Below the pieces are notes generated by a model. The model ran no database searches, had not been told where the DNA came from, and saw only the letters and a program-made list of their open reading frames with translations. This document shows positions 1-9,198 of a DNA stretch of 12,500 bases, one piece after another. The stretch is from Penaeus vannamei. Its lineage: Eukaryota; Arthropoda; Malacostraca; Decapoda; Penaeidae. The stretch spans positions 12,809,709-12,822,208 of the forward strand of contig NC_091569.1 of NCBI RefSeq assembly GCF_042767895.1, given 5' to 3'. Within the stretch, counting starts at the first letter, position 1. Every line of letters starts with the position of its first letter. The position numbers and the translations under genes were made by a program.

Positions 1-124
1 GGAATGGAAAATCCTTACAGTAAAGTAGCAGATAATACGCGTAAATGATAAAACAAGCAAATGTTCAAAGAGGAGGAGCTTGAACGGGATTGAGCGTCAG
101 CCGAGGAAGCAGCACAGACGCGAC
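1..124. other. Unique sequence at left edge
   Basis: Ordinary mixed-composition sequence with no repeat, ORF or RNA gene that I can recognise. Its last bases form the left arm of a 7-bp inverted repeat that brackets the following poly-T tract. Confidence 0.5.
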
Positions 125-148
125 TTTTTTTTTTTTTTTTTTTTTTTT
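125..148. repeat. Poly-T homopolymer (24 bp)
   Basis: An uninterrupted run of 24 T. On the minus strand this is poly-A and could be the tail of a retroposed sequence whose body lies at higher coordinates. I see no target-site duplication that would prove it. A perfect 7-bp inverted repeat (AGACGCG at 116-122, CGCGTCT at 155-161) brackets the run. Confidence 0.95.
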
Positions 149-231
149 ACATTCCGCGTCTCGAAAATTACAATCTGAAAGAAATCAGCGAAGGCCATAA
201 GATCTCTCAAGGCGCTTTCCCTTTTTTCTCC

Positions 232-249
232 TTTTTTTTTTTTTTTTTT
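232..249. repeat. Poly-T homopolymer (18 bp)
   Basis: A second uninterrupted T run, preceded by the pyrimidine stretch CCCTTTTTTCTCC. It lies 83 bp after the first poly-T. The DNA between them (149-231) is unique and too short to classify. Confidence 0.95.
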
Positions 250-280
250 AGGTAGTGCGATCACCGCAATCTTTCATCTC

Positions 281-340
281 GTAAGGAGGGGAGAAAGGTG
301 GGGAGAGGGGAGAGGGGAGAGAGAGAGGGGACGACTGCGG
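281..340. repeat. Purine-rich GGGGAGA tract
   Basis: Almost pure G/A on the + strand, built from GGGGAGA-like and AGAG steps, ending near GGGGACGA. Low-complexity sequence; the reading frame that crosses it is not credible as a gene. Confidence 0.8.
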
Positions 341-466
341 TGAAAAATCTCCTTACGAAAGAGAGATTTTCATCGATGCCGTTTGATGACGAATCTCATA
401 AACATTGGCGCGGAAAAGGAGCAATCGGGCCAAAGAGACGTCTTCTCGTAAGTATTTCGCGGGCGG
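341..466. other. Short unique spacer
   Basis: Mixed-composition DNA between the purine tract and the TTC-rich tract. Open frames run through it on both strands only because the flanking low-complexity tracts lack stop codons. No domain is recognisable. Confidence 0.4.
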
Positions 467-554
467 GGATTTTTTTCTTTTTCTTCCTTCTTCTTTTTCT
501 TTTTTTCTTCTTCCTCTTTCTCCTCTTCTTCTTCTTCTTCTTTTACTTTTTCTC
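467..554. repeat. TTC/CTT-rich polypyrimidine tract
   Basis: Imperfect TTC/CTT/TTTTTC repeat with five TTC/CTT-type units in a row near 523-541. Nearly all pyrimidine on the + strand, ending at TTACTTTTTCTC. It translates to Phe/Leu-rich or, on the other strand, Lys/Glu-rich peptides, explaining the apparent ORFs. Confidence 0.85.
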
Positions 555-594
555 TGTGGCGCTGCGAGAGACAGGAAAGAGAGAGAGGACCACA

Positions 595-870
595 AAATGG
601 GTGAGGGGGGAAGGGGGAAGAGGGAGGTGGGTAAGGGATTGAGGGGTGTTGGTGTAGGGGTATTGGGGGGGTAGGGTTGAGGGGGTGGATGGCATAAGGG
701 TGGGGGAAAGAAAGGGGTTGATATGGGGGTAAGGTGTGAGAGGGGTGACATTTTGGTTGGGGGAGGGTGGGGAATGGGGAGGAAGGAACGTCGTTCAGAA
801 TGGCGTAAAGGGGAGACAGGAGGAAGGAAGGGGAGTGGGTAGGGGGTGCGGGTGGGGGGGGGCTTCTCAC
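595..870. repeat. G-rich low-complexity block
   Basis: About 275 bp in which the + strand carries many runs of 3-9 G separated by T, A or short purine spacers; the longest is 9 G at 854-862. Units resembling GGGGTGTTGG and GGGTAGGG recur without a fixed period, so it is a degenerate tandem repeat or simple enrichment. The density of G runs makes quadruplex formation on the + strand plausible. Confidence 0.8.
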
Positions 871-1010
871 TCCGCATCAGCCACATCGTCGAACTCGCCG
901 TGTAAATATGAAGCGGGGGGCGCCTGGGTGAGCTGCGGGTAACGATTGAATTAGGCCTCCATGATGGTTATTGTAGAGGGTCGATGGGCGGTGATGAGAG
1001 ATATTGTTGA
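871..1010. other. Unique spacer
   Basis: Mixed-composition sequence, including CACATCGTCGAACTCGCC, without recognisable gene or repeat. It separates the G-rich block from the AG-repeat domain. Confidence 0.4.
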
Positions 1011-1293
<283 letters not shown>

Positions 1294-1318
1294 GGAAGGG
1301 AGAAAGAAGGAAGGGAGA

Positions 1319-1685
1319 GCAGTGGATATAGTGGTTTAGAAGTAATAGGATGGGGTAGGAGCGATCGCACACGGGCGTGATGTGGGCGTGGTGATGGCGG
1401 TGTGGATAGATCTGAATCAGGTATTTGTTCGTAGCTGCAGAGGATGGGTGGGGGAAGGGGGGGGGGCCGACTAGGCTTTTCTCATGAACATTGAAACGGA
1501 AATCCACATTCCGTCCGGGAGCCAAAGTCGGGTGGCTTGTTTATTTGGCTTAATTAATTGTGCATATTTTACGAATCATTTGTGCAAGCTTGAAGAGAGA
1601 ACCCGGCTCGAGCGAGGCCGCGTGTGGGGCCGTCCAGGGCTTACTCGCTCGGAAAGAGATGCGTGATTGACGGAGGGATGGAAGC
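1319..1685. other. Gene-free unique stretch
   Basis: Mixed-composition DNA with one 10-G run at 1457-1466. The short frame starting near 1484 (60 codons) has no recognisable domain. I see no RNA gene or mobile element. Confidence 0.5.
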
Positions 1686-1702
1686 GGGGGGGGGGGGGGG
1701 GG
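1686..1702. repeat. Poly-G homopolymer (17 bp)
   Basis: An uninterrupted run of 17 G between GAAGC and AGAATG. Long G runs are difficult to sequence and assemble, so the exact length is uncertain. Confidence 0.95.
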
Positions 1703-1727
1703 AGAATGCCTCGAACATCTCGCGAAA

Positions 1728-1806
1728 GAAAGTGAGTGAGTGAGCGAATAATTGAGGGAGGGAGTGAGTTAGTGAGTAAGAAAGTTAATAAGTAAATGTG
1801 CGAGAA
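1728..1806. repeat. Imperfect TGAG/GAGT tetranucleotide tract
   Basis: GTGAGTGAGTGAGCG, then GGGAGGGAGTGAGTTAGTGAG and related tetranucleotide steps, strongly diverged. It merges into the 24-bp minisatellite that follows and shares its TGAGTGAG core. Confidence 0.75.
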
Positions 1807-1892
1807 AATGAATATGTGAGTGAGTGAAAGAATGAATAAGTGAGTGAGTGAAAGAATGAATAAGTGAGTGAGTGAGAGAATGAATAACTGAG
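1807..1892. repeat. 24-bp minisatellite, about 3.5 copies
   Basis: Units begin with AATGAATA at 1807, 1831, 1855 and 1879, exactly 24 bp apart. Each contains AATGAATAAG, a TGAGTGAGTG core and an AAAG or AGAG ending. The first unit reads ATATG where the next two read ATAAG; the fourth is partial. Because 24 is a multiple of three, the reverse strand shows a clean 8-residue repeat (FILSLTHL). This is a by-product of the DNA repeat. Confidence 0.9.
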
Positions 1893-1911
1893 CGTTCGAA
1901 TAAGAGAGAGA

Positions 1912-1976
1912 GAAAGTGAGTGAGAGAGAGTGAGTGAGTGAGTGAGTGAGTGAGAGATAGAAAGAAAGAAAGAAAG
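1912..1976. repeat. TGAG and GAAA tetranucleotide repeats
   Basis: Diverged AGAG/TGAG sequence followed by (TGAG)6 at 1931-1954, then GAAA repeats at 1960-1976 (about four units). Confidence 0.9.
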
Positions 1977-2365
1977 CTAAGGAACGAATCACTGAAGTGA
2001 CGAACTAAGGGAGAAAAGAGACAAGACGGAAATGCCTCTGGCTGTTATTTTTGATAATAGGAGTGAGGATGATGAGGATGATAGGAGTAGCGATGATAAG
2101 GATAAAGCAAATTGTATTTCTATTTGTATTTCCATTATGTGACGCCGGTTCGGACGAGGACCATTTTAGTTAATGGTTTATTTACAGAAATGCAATCACT
2201 GCCTCTCACACGCGAAGGAGGATGAAAGCGCCTTTTTATGCTGAAAATCAATCTGTAAAATGGGCTCTGGCGGCGCGGAGGCCCTGAGGAGGCCGCCGCG
2301 TTCTTCGCTGACACTGAATGCTTAGAATGGAGGAATGAGATGTATAGTGAAGGAGTGGAAGGGAT
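1977..2365. other. Gene-free stretch with GAT-rich patch
   Basis: Unique DNA. 2050-2105 is enriched in GAT/GAG/AGG trinucleotide steps (GATGATGAGGATGATAGG). 2269-2297 contains GGCGGC and GCCGCC arms able to form a modest GC-rich hairpin. An 85-codon minus-strand frame at 2135-2392 has no recognisable domain and runs into the minisatellite, so it is not called as a gene. Confidence 0.5.
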
Positions 2366-3557
2366 TGGCGCTAAGTATGGTGGCAAGGGCATTGGCTTGG
2401 GGCGCTGGATAAGTATGGTGTCAGGGGCATTAGGAAGGGGTGCTAGCTAAGTATGGTGTCAGGGGCATTGGGTAGGGGTGCTAGCTAAGTATGGTGTCAG
2501 GGGCATTGGGTAGGGGTGCTAGCTAAGTATGGTGTCAGGGGCATTGGGTAGGGGTGCTAGCTAAGTATGGTGTCAGGGGCATTGGGTAGGGGTGCTAGCT
2601 AAGTATGGTGTCAGGGGCATGGGTAGGGGTGCTAGCTAAGTATGGTGGAAAGGGAGTTGGCTAAGTATGGTGTCAGGGGCATTAGGTGGGGGCGCTGGCT
2701 AAGTATGGTGGCAAGGGCATTGGGTAGGGGCGCTGGATAAGTATGGTGTCAGGGGCATTAGGAAGGGGTGCTAGCTAAGTATGGTGGAAAGGGCGTTGGC
2801 TAAGTATGGTGTCAGGGACATGGGTAGGGGTGCTAGCTAAGTATGGTGGAAAGGGAGTTGGCTAAGTATGGTGTCAGGGGCATTAGGTGGGGGCGCTGGC
2901 TAAGTATGGTGGCAAGGGCATTGGGTAGGGGCGCTAGCTAAGTATGGTGTCAGGGGCATTAGGAAGGGGTGCTAGCTAAGTATGGTGTCAGGGGCATTGG
3001 GTAGGGGTGCTAGCTAAGTATGGTGGAAAGGGCGTTGGCTAAGTATGGTGTCAGGGGTATTAGGTGGGGGCGCTGGCTACGTATGGTCGCAAGGGCATTG
3101 GGCGGGGACGCTGGTTAAGTATGGTGGCAAGGGCATTAGGAAGGGGTGCTAGCTAAGTATGGTGGAAAGGGCGTTGGCTAAGTATGGTGTCAGGGGCATT
3201 AGGTGGGGGTGCTTGCTAAGTATGGTGGCAAGGGCATTGGGTGGGGGCGCTGGCTATGTTTGGTGTCAGGGGCCTTTTGTGGGGGCGCTTGCTAAGTATG
3301 GCGGCGTGGGCATTGGGCGGGGACGCTGGTTAAGTATGGTGGCAAGGGCATTGGGTGGGGGTGCTGGCCATGTTTGGTGTCAGGGGCATTTTGTGGGGGC
3401 GCTTGCTAAGTATGGCGGCGTGGGCATTGGGCGGGGACGCTGGTTAAGTATGGTGGCAAGGGCATTGGGTGGGAGCGCTGGCTATGTTTGGTGTCAGGGG
3501 CCTTTTGTGGGGGCGCTTGCTAAGTATGGCGGCGAGGGCATGGCTTGGGGCGCTGGC
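2366..3557. repeat. 38-bp G-rich minisatellite, 33 units
   Basis: Tandem array anchored on AAGTATGG. The anchors (first base of TATGG or its TTTGG variant) fall at 2376, 2414, 2452, 2490, 2528, 2566, 2604, 2641, 2666 and onward to 3525. Spacing is 38 bp in most cases, 37 bp twice (2604-2641, 2805-2842) and 25 bp five times (from 2641, 2780, 2842, 3019 and 3158). The 25-bp units match a full unit lacking 13 bp between AAGGG and CGCTGG, each segment ending in GGG. Two unit families alternate, with GTGTCAGGGG or GTGGCAAGGG after the anchor. Units in the right third lose the CTAGCTAAG stop-containing junction. No unique spacers separate the units, so this is not a CRISPR array. Confidence 0.97.
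3221..3557. repeat. 114-bp higher-order repeat in the minisatellite
   Basis: The right end of the array is organised in threes. One unit carries GTGGCAAGGG, the next the variant ATGTTTGG with GGGGC(C/A)TTTTG, and the third GCGGCG after the anchor. They start near 3221, 3259, 3297, then 3335, 3373, 3411, then 3449, 3487, 3525. This gives three copies of a 3 x 38 = 114-bp module. The copies are very similar to each other, suggesting recent amplification of the trimer. Confidence 0.9.
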
Positions 3558-3885
3558 ATTCGGAATCAACGGAAAGGTCGTTCAGGAGCATCAATATTCT
3601 CTCGGTTCTTATGCGATTAGATTAATTGTGGCTTGACATTTGTGTTAAAATCCGATTCTGACTATTCGTGAAATGTCAAGGCGGTAATTTGTCTGAAGTG
3701 ATTGTTTATGATTGTTTTTCTTTTTCTTTCTTTTGCGTTTCATCTGTCGTTACTACTGTTAGTTTTTGTGATGTGTTTTCTCTCCTTTCGTTATCTTGTT
3801 TTGTCTAATCTTCATAACTGACTTTGTAAATGAATTAAAAATCCTTTTTACTGGACTGCGTTCGCCGCCGCACATGACACTTAGT
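3558..3885. other. Unique AT-leaning sequence after the minisatellite
   Basis: Gene-free unique DNA with T-rich patches (TTTTTCTTTTTCTTTC near 3716-3731). It contains a perfect 10-bp inverted repeat (3632-3641 with 3671-3680), listed separately. Confidence 0.5.
3632..3680. repeat. Inverted repeat, 10-bp perfect arms
   Basis: CTTGACATTT at 3632-3641 is exactly reverse-complementary to AAATGTCAAG at 3671-3680, with a 29-nt loop. A further partial match lies outside the arms (AATT before, AATT after, about 4 bp away on each side). The stem is AT-rich. It may be a tiny palindromic element or chance; I see no target-site duplication. Confidence 0.75.
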
Positions 3886-4110
3886 AAAAAAAACAAAAAA
3901 AACATTCAACCTTTGCCCCCCCCCTCCCTCTTCCAACCCTTGCACCCCCCCATCTTCCAACCCTTGTCCCAGTCTTCCTCCCCCCCCTATCCGCGTCGAC
4001 TTCCCCCCACCTTCCAACCCTACCTACACTCCTCCCCTTCCACCTTCCAGACCGCATCCCCCCCTCCTTCTTCCAACCCCCGTCCATTCCCCCTCCCCCC
4101 CCAACCAAAC
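3886..4110. repeat. A-rich then C-rich polypyrimidine tract
   Basis: Starts with two A runs (AAAAAAAACAAAAAAAACA near 3886), then about 200 bp dominated by C runs and CTTCC. The phrase CTTCCAACCC or a close variant recurs at about 3930, 3954, 4011 and 4070, suggesting a diverged minisatellite with irregular spacing. The Pro/Ser-rich frame across it is low-complexity, not a gene. Confidence 0.8.
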
Positions 4111-4210
4111 CCGCTCACAAGTCTAACGAGGAACTGCAAGAAGCGCGGCAAAGAGCTGGAGGTTCTGGGTGCTTCTCTGTGCTTCTTGTCCCCGGGCTCC
4201 TTTGTTGAAA

Positions 4211-4455
4211 GCGGAGGCGGCGGGCGAGGGAGGAAAGGGAGGTAAGGGAGGCGAAGGAGGCTAGGGAGGAAAGGAGGAAAGGGAGGCGAGGGAGGAAAGG
4301 GAGGTAAGGGAGGATAGGAGGAAAATAGCGAAAGAGGAAGGGGAGGCGAGGGAGGTAAAGAGGCGAAGGAGGAAAAGGAGGAGAGGGAGGCTAGGGAGGA
4401 AAGGGAAGCGAAGGAGGCAGGGGAGGAAAGTAGCGAAGGAGGAAGGGGAGGCGAG
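4211..4455. repeat. 9-bp purine minisatellite (GGGAGGNNA)
   Basis: About 245 bp that parse mainly into 9-bp units of the form GGGAGGNNA. The variable positions give GGGAGGAAA, GGGAGGTAA, GGGAGGCGA and GGGAGGATA; some units lose one base or start AGG. A longer phrase containing TAGCGAA, AGGAAGGGGAGGCGAG occurs near 4326 and again near 4431, indicating segmental duplication about 105 bp apart. Nearly pure purine on the + strand. Confidence 0.88.
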
Positions 4456-4609
4456 TCATGTTGCTCCGGAAACTCAGGTTACCCACCAACATGGCTTCGC
4501 TCAGATATGTCATATGACGGCGCAGGATTCGTGCTGAACAGATTGTAAATTAATACAACGAAGGGAAGGCCGAGAACACACGTTAGTGTGCCGAAGACCT
4601 ACTCTTTTT
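4456..4609. other. Unique spacer with small hairpin
   Basis: Mixed-composition DNA. CACAC (4577-4581) and GTGTG (4586-4590) form a perfect 5-bp stem with a GTTA loop. Nothing else is recognisable. Confidence 0.5.
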
Positions 4610-4674
4610 CTTGTTTGTTTTCTTCTTCGTCTTCTTCTTCTCCTCCTCCTCTTCTTCTTCTTCTTCTTCTATTC
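4610..4674. repeat. TTC/TCC trinucleotide tract
   Basis: Pyrimidine tract of TTC and TCC units: CTTCTTCG, TCTTCTTCTTC, TCCTCCTCC, then about six TTC units, interrupted by TGTTTGTTTT near the start and an A at 4671. Confidence 0.9.
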
Positions 4675-5554
4675 TTCACTATCGCACAAAAGTAGCGCAT
4701 CGTGCGGTGTTGCCTTTGCCACCGCCAGAAAAAAGGTATACTTAATTTAAGATCCTTTGTGTGTATTTTTGGCCGATTTTATTTTCGACTGTATTCTCGT
4801 GCTGCGCCCTTTTTATTTGACTGACGAGGGAGATTGTTTTGTATTTTTAATTGTTTTTGTCTCAGATCTAATGGGATGATTACTCTTTTGTTTGACCTCT
4901 TTGCCTCATCTGTAAACTTGTTTTTTTACTTTATCTGTTATTTGCTATAGTGTAGTTTATGTTTATATATATGTATATGATTTATTATTTATTATTTGTA
5001 TTCATTTTATTATTCATGTATGTACCTGTGATGCTTTTTTTTTTACCGTGAGTAGGAAGTTAGTTAATGTGCCGTTTTCTCCACTTCGGTTGCCGCCGCC
5101 ATGAATTCATAACCCCCAATATCCGATCTCCAAATGTCAGCTTTGTCTCTGCCGGTTGTGGAATCTGTCAAGTCGCGGCTTTTTATTTCGTTTTTTCTCC
5201 TTATACGCTTGAGATGAAAGGGCGAGGAAGTACGTATCTTTTGGGAAGTGAATACGTGAGTAGAGGAGGAGCGAAGGGGCCTGGACTGGGGGAGGGGGAG
5301 GGGTATTATTTTTATAAGGATTTTTAGTTTATTGGACATTTGGGAAAGGGAAGGAGGTTATAGGAAGGGTGGAATGAGAGGTCTATTTAATCCTTTATTG
5401 CTCTTGATTTTTTTTTGTCTTGTCAGGACAGTCAAAAGTTAGAGTTGGAAATTCCGGTTAACAGTTTCTTATATCGTCAGAGTATTATATGTTTGTGTTC
5501 TCTATGAGGTCCGAGAGAGAATCAATATTACTTTTCTTCTCCCGGCGCCTATTA
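4675..5554. other. Gene-free unique stretch, AT-rich centre
   Basis: Mostly unique sequence. 4955-5010 is very AT-rich (TATATATATG, TTATTATTTATTATTTG). 5280-5303 has GGGGGAGGGGGAGGGG. Overlapping frames on both strands at 5064-5339 (86 and 91 codons) are mutual shadows with no recognisable domain. No gene is called. Confidence 0.5.
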
Positions 5555-5560
5555 CTCCCC

Positions 5561-5629
5561 TCCTCCTCCTCCTCCTCCTCCTCCTCCTCCTCCTCCTCCT
5601 CCTCCTCCTCCTCCTCCTCCTCCTCCTCC
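5561..5629. repeat. Perfect (TCC)23 microsatellite
   Basis: 69 bp of uninterrupted TCC. It translates to poly-Ser on the + strand and poly-Glu on the minus strand, explaining the apparent acidic and serine-rich ORFs. Confidence 0.97.
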
Positions 5630-5696
5630 CAGAGAGTACGTTCGGGCAAAGTTATATTGAAATACAGTTGCGCCATTGTTACTTTCTTTGTCTCTG

Positions 5697-5707
5697 CCCC
5701 CCCCCCC
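5697..5707. repeat. Poly-C run (11 bp)
   Basis: Eleven consecutive C before the GTCT/CT compound array. Confidence 0.9.
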
Positions 5708-5719
5708 TTTCTCTCTCTT

Positions 5720-5720
<1 letters not shown>

Positions 5721-5805
<85 letters not shown>
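5721..5805. repeat. (GTCT)n then (CT)n microsatellite
   Basis: GTCTGTCTGTCTGTCT at 5721-5736 runs into an uninterrupted CT array to 5805, about 35 CT units. Confidence 0.95.
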
Positions 5806-6240
<435 letters not shown>

Positions 6241-6309
6241 CGTGTTTTGAGCGTTATTTTAGTCGTGATATAGTTCGGTTATCTTGTAAATTTGAGGCAA
6301 ATTTTCCCA

Positions 6310-6640
6310 CGATTGGGTGGAAAGGGTTGGAGAAGGGAGGACGAGGAGGAAATAAGAGGAAACATGAGGAAGAGGAGTTGTGGGAGGAAGGAGGTTGGTG
6401 GTAGGAGGAGGAAGGGGTAGGGGACGAGGAAAGGGATAGAAGAGGAGGAGGAGAGGGATTGAAGAGGAGAGGGATAGAAGAGAAGAAGGGTTAGAAGAGG
6501 AGGAGGAGGAGGAGAGGGATAGAAGGGGAGGAGGAGGAGGAGGAGAGGTGTAGAAGAGAAGAAGGAGGACAGAGATAGAAAATAAAGGGAGGGATAAGGA
6601 GGGAGGGGTAGAGTTGGGAGGAAAGGAAAATGGAAGAACT
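6310..6640. repeat. GGA-rich purine block
   Basis: About 330 bp, almost all purine on the + strand. The phrase GGGATAGAAG or a variant recurs at about 6433, 6455, 6471, 6488, 6516 and 6547, separated by variable numbers of AGG/GGA units, so this is a diverged minisatellite with internal GGA microsatellites. It faces the C/T array at 5561-6240 across roughly 70 bp and is partly complementary to it. Confidence 0.85.
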
Positions 6641-6904
6641 TTCACCCGCAGTTCGTCAGACCACAGGGCCCTTCACACACCTTCTAAGCGATAAAGTTCT
6701 TTCCGTCGCCATTACACCCGCTGTTCAACCCTGTTTATCCTGCCTTTAGAAGTGACGTGACCGCGTTCGTTAGCAGTCGCCTATTGATCAGCACATTGTT
6801 TGCAACTATTCAATCATGTCAATACACCGCAAATAAAACACGCGAGCTACGACGCCACGCCCTCATTTGGTATGCCTTTCGCCTACGTACTCCCTAACAC
6901 TATT
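6641..6904. other. Unique spacer
   Basis: Mixed-composition DNA without a recognised gene or repeat. The frame beginning near 6800 soon enters the pyrimidine minisatellite and is not called. Confidence 0.4.
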
Positions 6905-7052
6905 TGTCCCTCCCCCTCTCCGTACTACCTTTATTCTCAGTACTACCTCTGTTCTCTCCCTTCAGAACTACGCCTACCTACCTACCTGCTTCCTCCCTCC
7001 CCTTGCCTCAGCACTGTTCCTGCTTATTCTCCCCTTCCCCTCCTAACCTTCT
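6905..7052. repeat. Pyrimidine-rich diverged repeats
   Basis: C/T-rich sequence with short local duplications: GTACTACCT near 6921 and again near 6940, and CCTACCTACCTACC near 6972. It grades into the 38-bp pyrimidine minisatellite. Confidence 0.65.
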
Positions 7053-7285
7053 ATCTCTGCCTACTCCCCCTCTTCCCTCTCCTCAAATCTATCCCTACCA
7101 ACTCCCTCTTTCCCCCTCCCCTAGCTTTATCCCTGCCTCCCCCCTCCTCTCTCCCCTCAAATCTATCCCCACCAACTCCCTCCTTCCCCCTCCCCCTAGC
7201 TCTATCCCTACCTACTCCCTCTTTCCCTCTTGCCTTAGTTTTATCCCAGTTTACTCCCTCCTTCCCCTCCCCTACTTGCTCCCTC
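7053..7285. repeat. About 38-bp pyrimidine minisatellite, 6 units
   Basis: Diverged tandem units containing ATCCC, ACTCCCTC and CCCCTCCCCTAG-like segments. The ATCCC (first copy ATCTC) anchors lie at about 7053, 7091, 7129, 7165, 7204 and 7243, so spacing is 36-39 bp. CTCAAATCTATCCC occurs twice (about 7082 and 7156). Units are substantially diverged, suggesting an old array. The Leu/Pro-rich frames through it are repeat products. Confidence 0.8.
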
Positions 7286-8310
<1,025 letters not shown>

Positions 8311-8480
8311 ACTCTCTCACACCCCCGCTCTCCATTTCTCCCCCTTCTTTTCCTCCCCTCTCTCCCTTCTCTTCCTCCCTTTCTCTCTTCGTCTCTCTCC
8401 TTTACTATCTTCCCCCATCTCAATACTCCCTTACCCTGCCCCCTCCCCCCTCCTCCCTCCCCTCTCACCTTTCCTATTTC
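8311..8480. repeat. Pyrimidine-rich flank
   Basis: C/T-rich low-complexity DNA with CCCCTC, TTCC and CTCTCTCC steps and occasional A, grading into unique sequence near 8483. Confidence 0.75.
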
Positions 8481-8734
8481 TTCACGGAAGTTAGCAACGA
8501 CCGTCGCGTTTCCCTCGCGTCTCTCCGTCGTGTCCTGTCGCTTAATAGTCCTCGTGCAACGCCAGCAAGGAGTCCTGCAAGCGCGCGTGTTATCCGGCGG
8601 GACACCTGCTTTTCGGCGCGTTGCAAAGGCGTGCAAGATGGTTGCGAGGAAAGGAGTTGATACTTGCAACGTCTCCTTGTTGATTGTGGTTTTGCGTCGG
8701 TAATGGTGTAGTTATTTAATTCAATGGTGTAGTT
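8481..8734. other. Unique, comparatively GC-rich stretch
   Basis: Mixed-composition DNA with CpG-containing words (GCGCGCGTGT, CGGCGCG). TGCAACG at 8555-8561 and CGTTGCA at 8619-8625 are a perfect 7-bp inverted pair. At its right end AATGGTGTAGTTATT occurs twice, at 8702-8716 and 8723-8737, a 21-bp tandem offset. No gene recognised. Confidence 0.5.
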
Positions 8735-8935
8735 ATTGCTACTGATATTTATGTTATTGTTATTGATTTTAAATTGTTATAGTTGTAATGATGGTAATAA
8801 TAGTAAAAATAATGATGATAATGACAACAATGATAATAATGATGATCATAATAGTAATAGTAATGATAATAATAGTAATAACAATAATAATGTTATTGAT
8901 GATAATGACATTGATAATGTTATCATCCTGCTATA
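8735..8935. repeat. Imperfect AAT/ATG/TTA trinucleotide tract
   Basis: TTATTG-type units (8750-8785) followed by AATGATGATAATAAC-type units (8787-8930). It is AT-rich and purine-leaning on the right, ending with GATAATGTTATC. The Asn/Asp-rich and Met/Ile-rich translations in two overlapping frames are repeat products. Confidence 0.85.
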
Positions 8936-9198
8936 AAATGTTCTTCCGATTCCTCGATTTTTGGTGCAGATGTTATTAACATCAACATTTTATTCATTCC
9001 AAAGAAAATTCCCCCTGATTAAAGTCGGAGATAGACCTAAGTTTTTTTTCATATTAACGTAGCCTAAGTTATAACGAATAAAAGCTGGGCTGAAGTGTGT
9101 GCTGACGTAGTCTTCGGGGAGCGCTAATGACAGAGTTCAGCGTGGTATTTCAGGGTCATTAATATTTATTTTGTGGCGTTGGAATCATCTGGAATTTG
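8936..9198. other. Unique AT-rich stretch
   Basis: Mixed AT-rich DNA. CCTAAGTT occurs at 9036-9043 and 9063-9070. An AATAAA hexamer lies at 9078-9083, but with no identified transcript upstream it cannot be called a polyadenylation signal. Confidence 0.4.

Noticed and set aside
2135..2392. 85-codon minus-strand frame
   Set aside because: It starts inside the minisatellite and shows no known domain; its length is expected by chance.
2366..3557. CRISPR array
   Set aside because: Units are directly adjacent and homologous throughout, with no unique spacers and no cas genes. It is an ordinary minisatellite in apparently eukaryotic DNA.
5064..5339. Antiparallel frames of 86 and 91 codons
   Set aside because: They are mutual shadows with no recognisable domain on either strand.
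9078..9083. AATAAA as a polyadenylation signal
   Set aside because: The hexamer is common in AT-rich DNA and no upstream coding sequence is identified.
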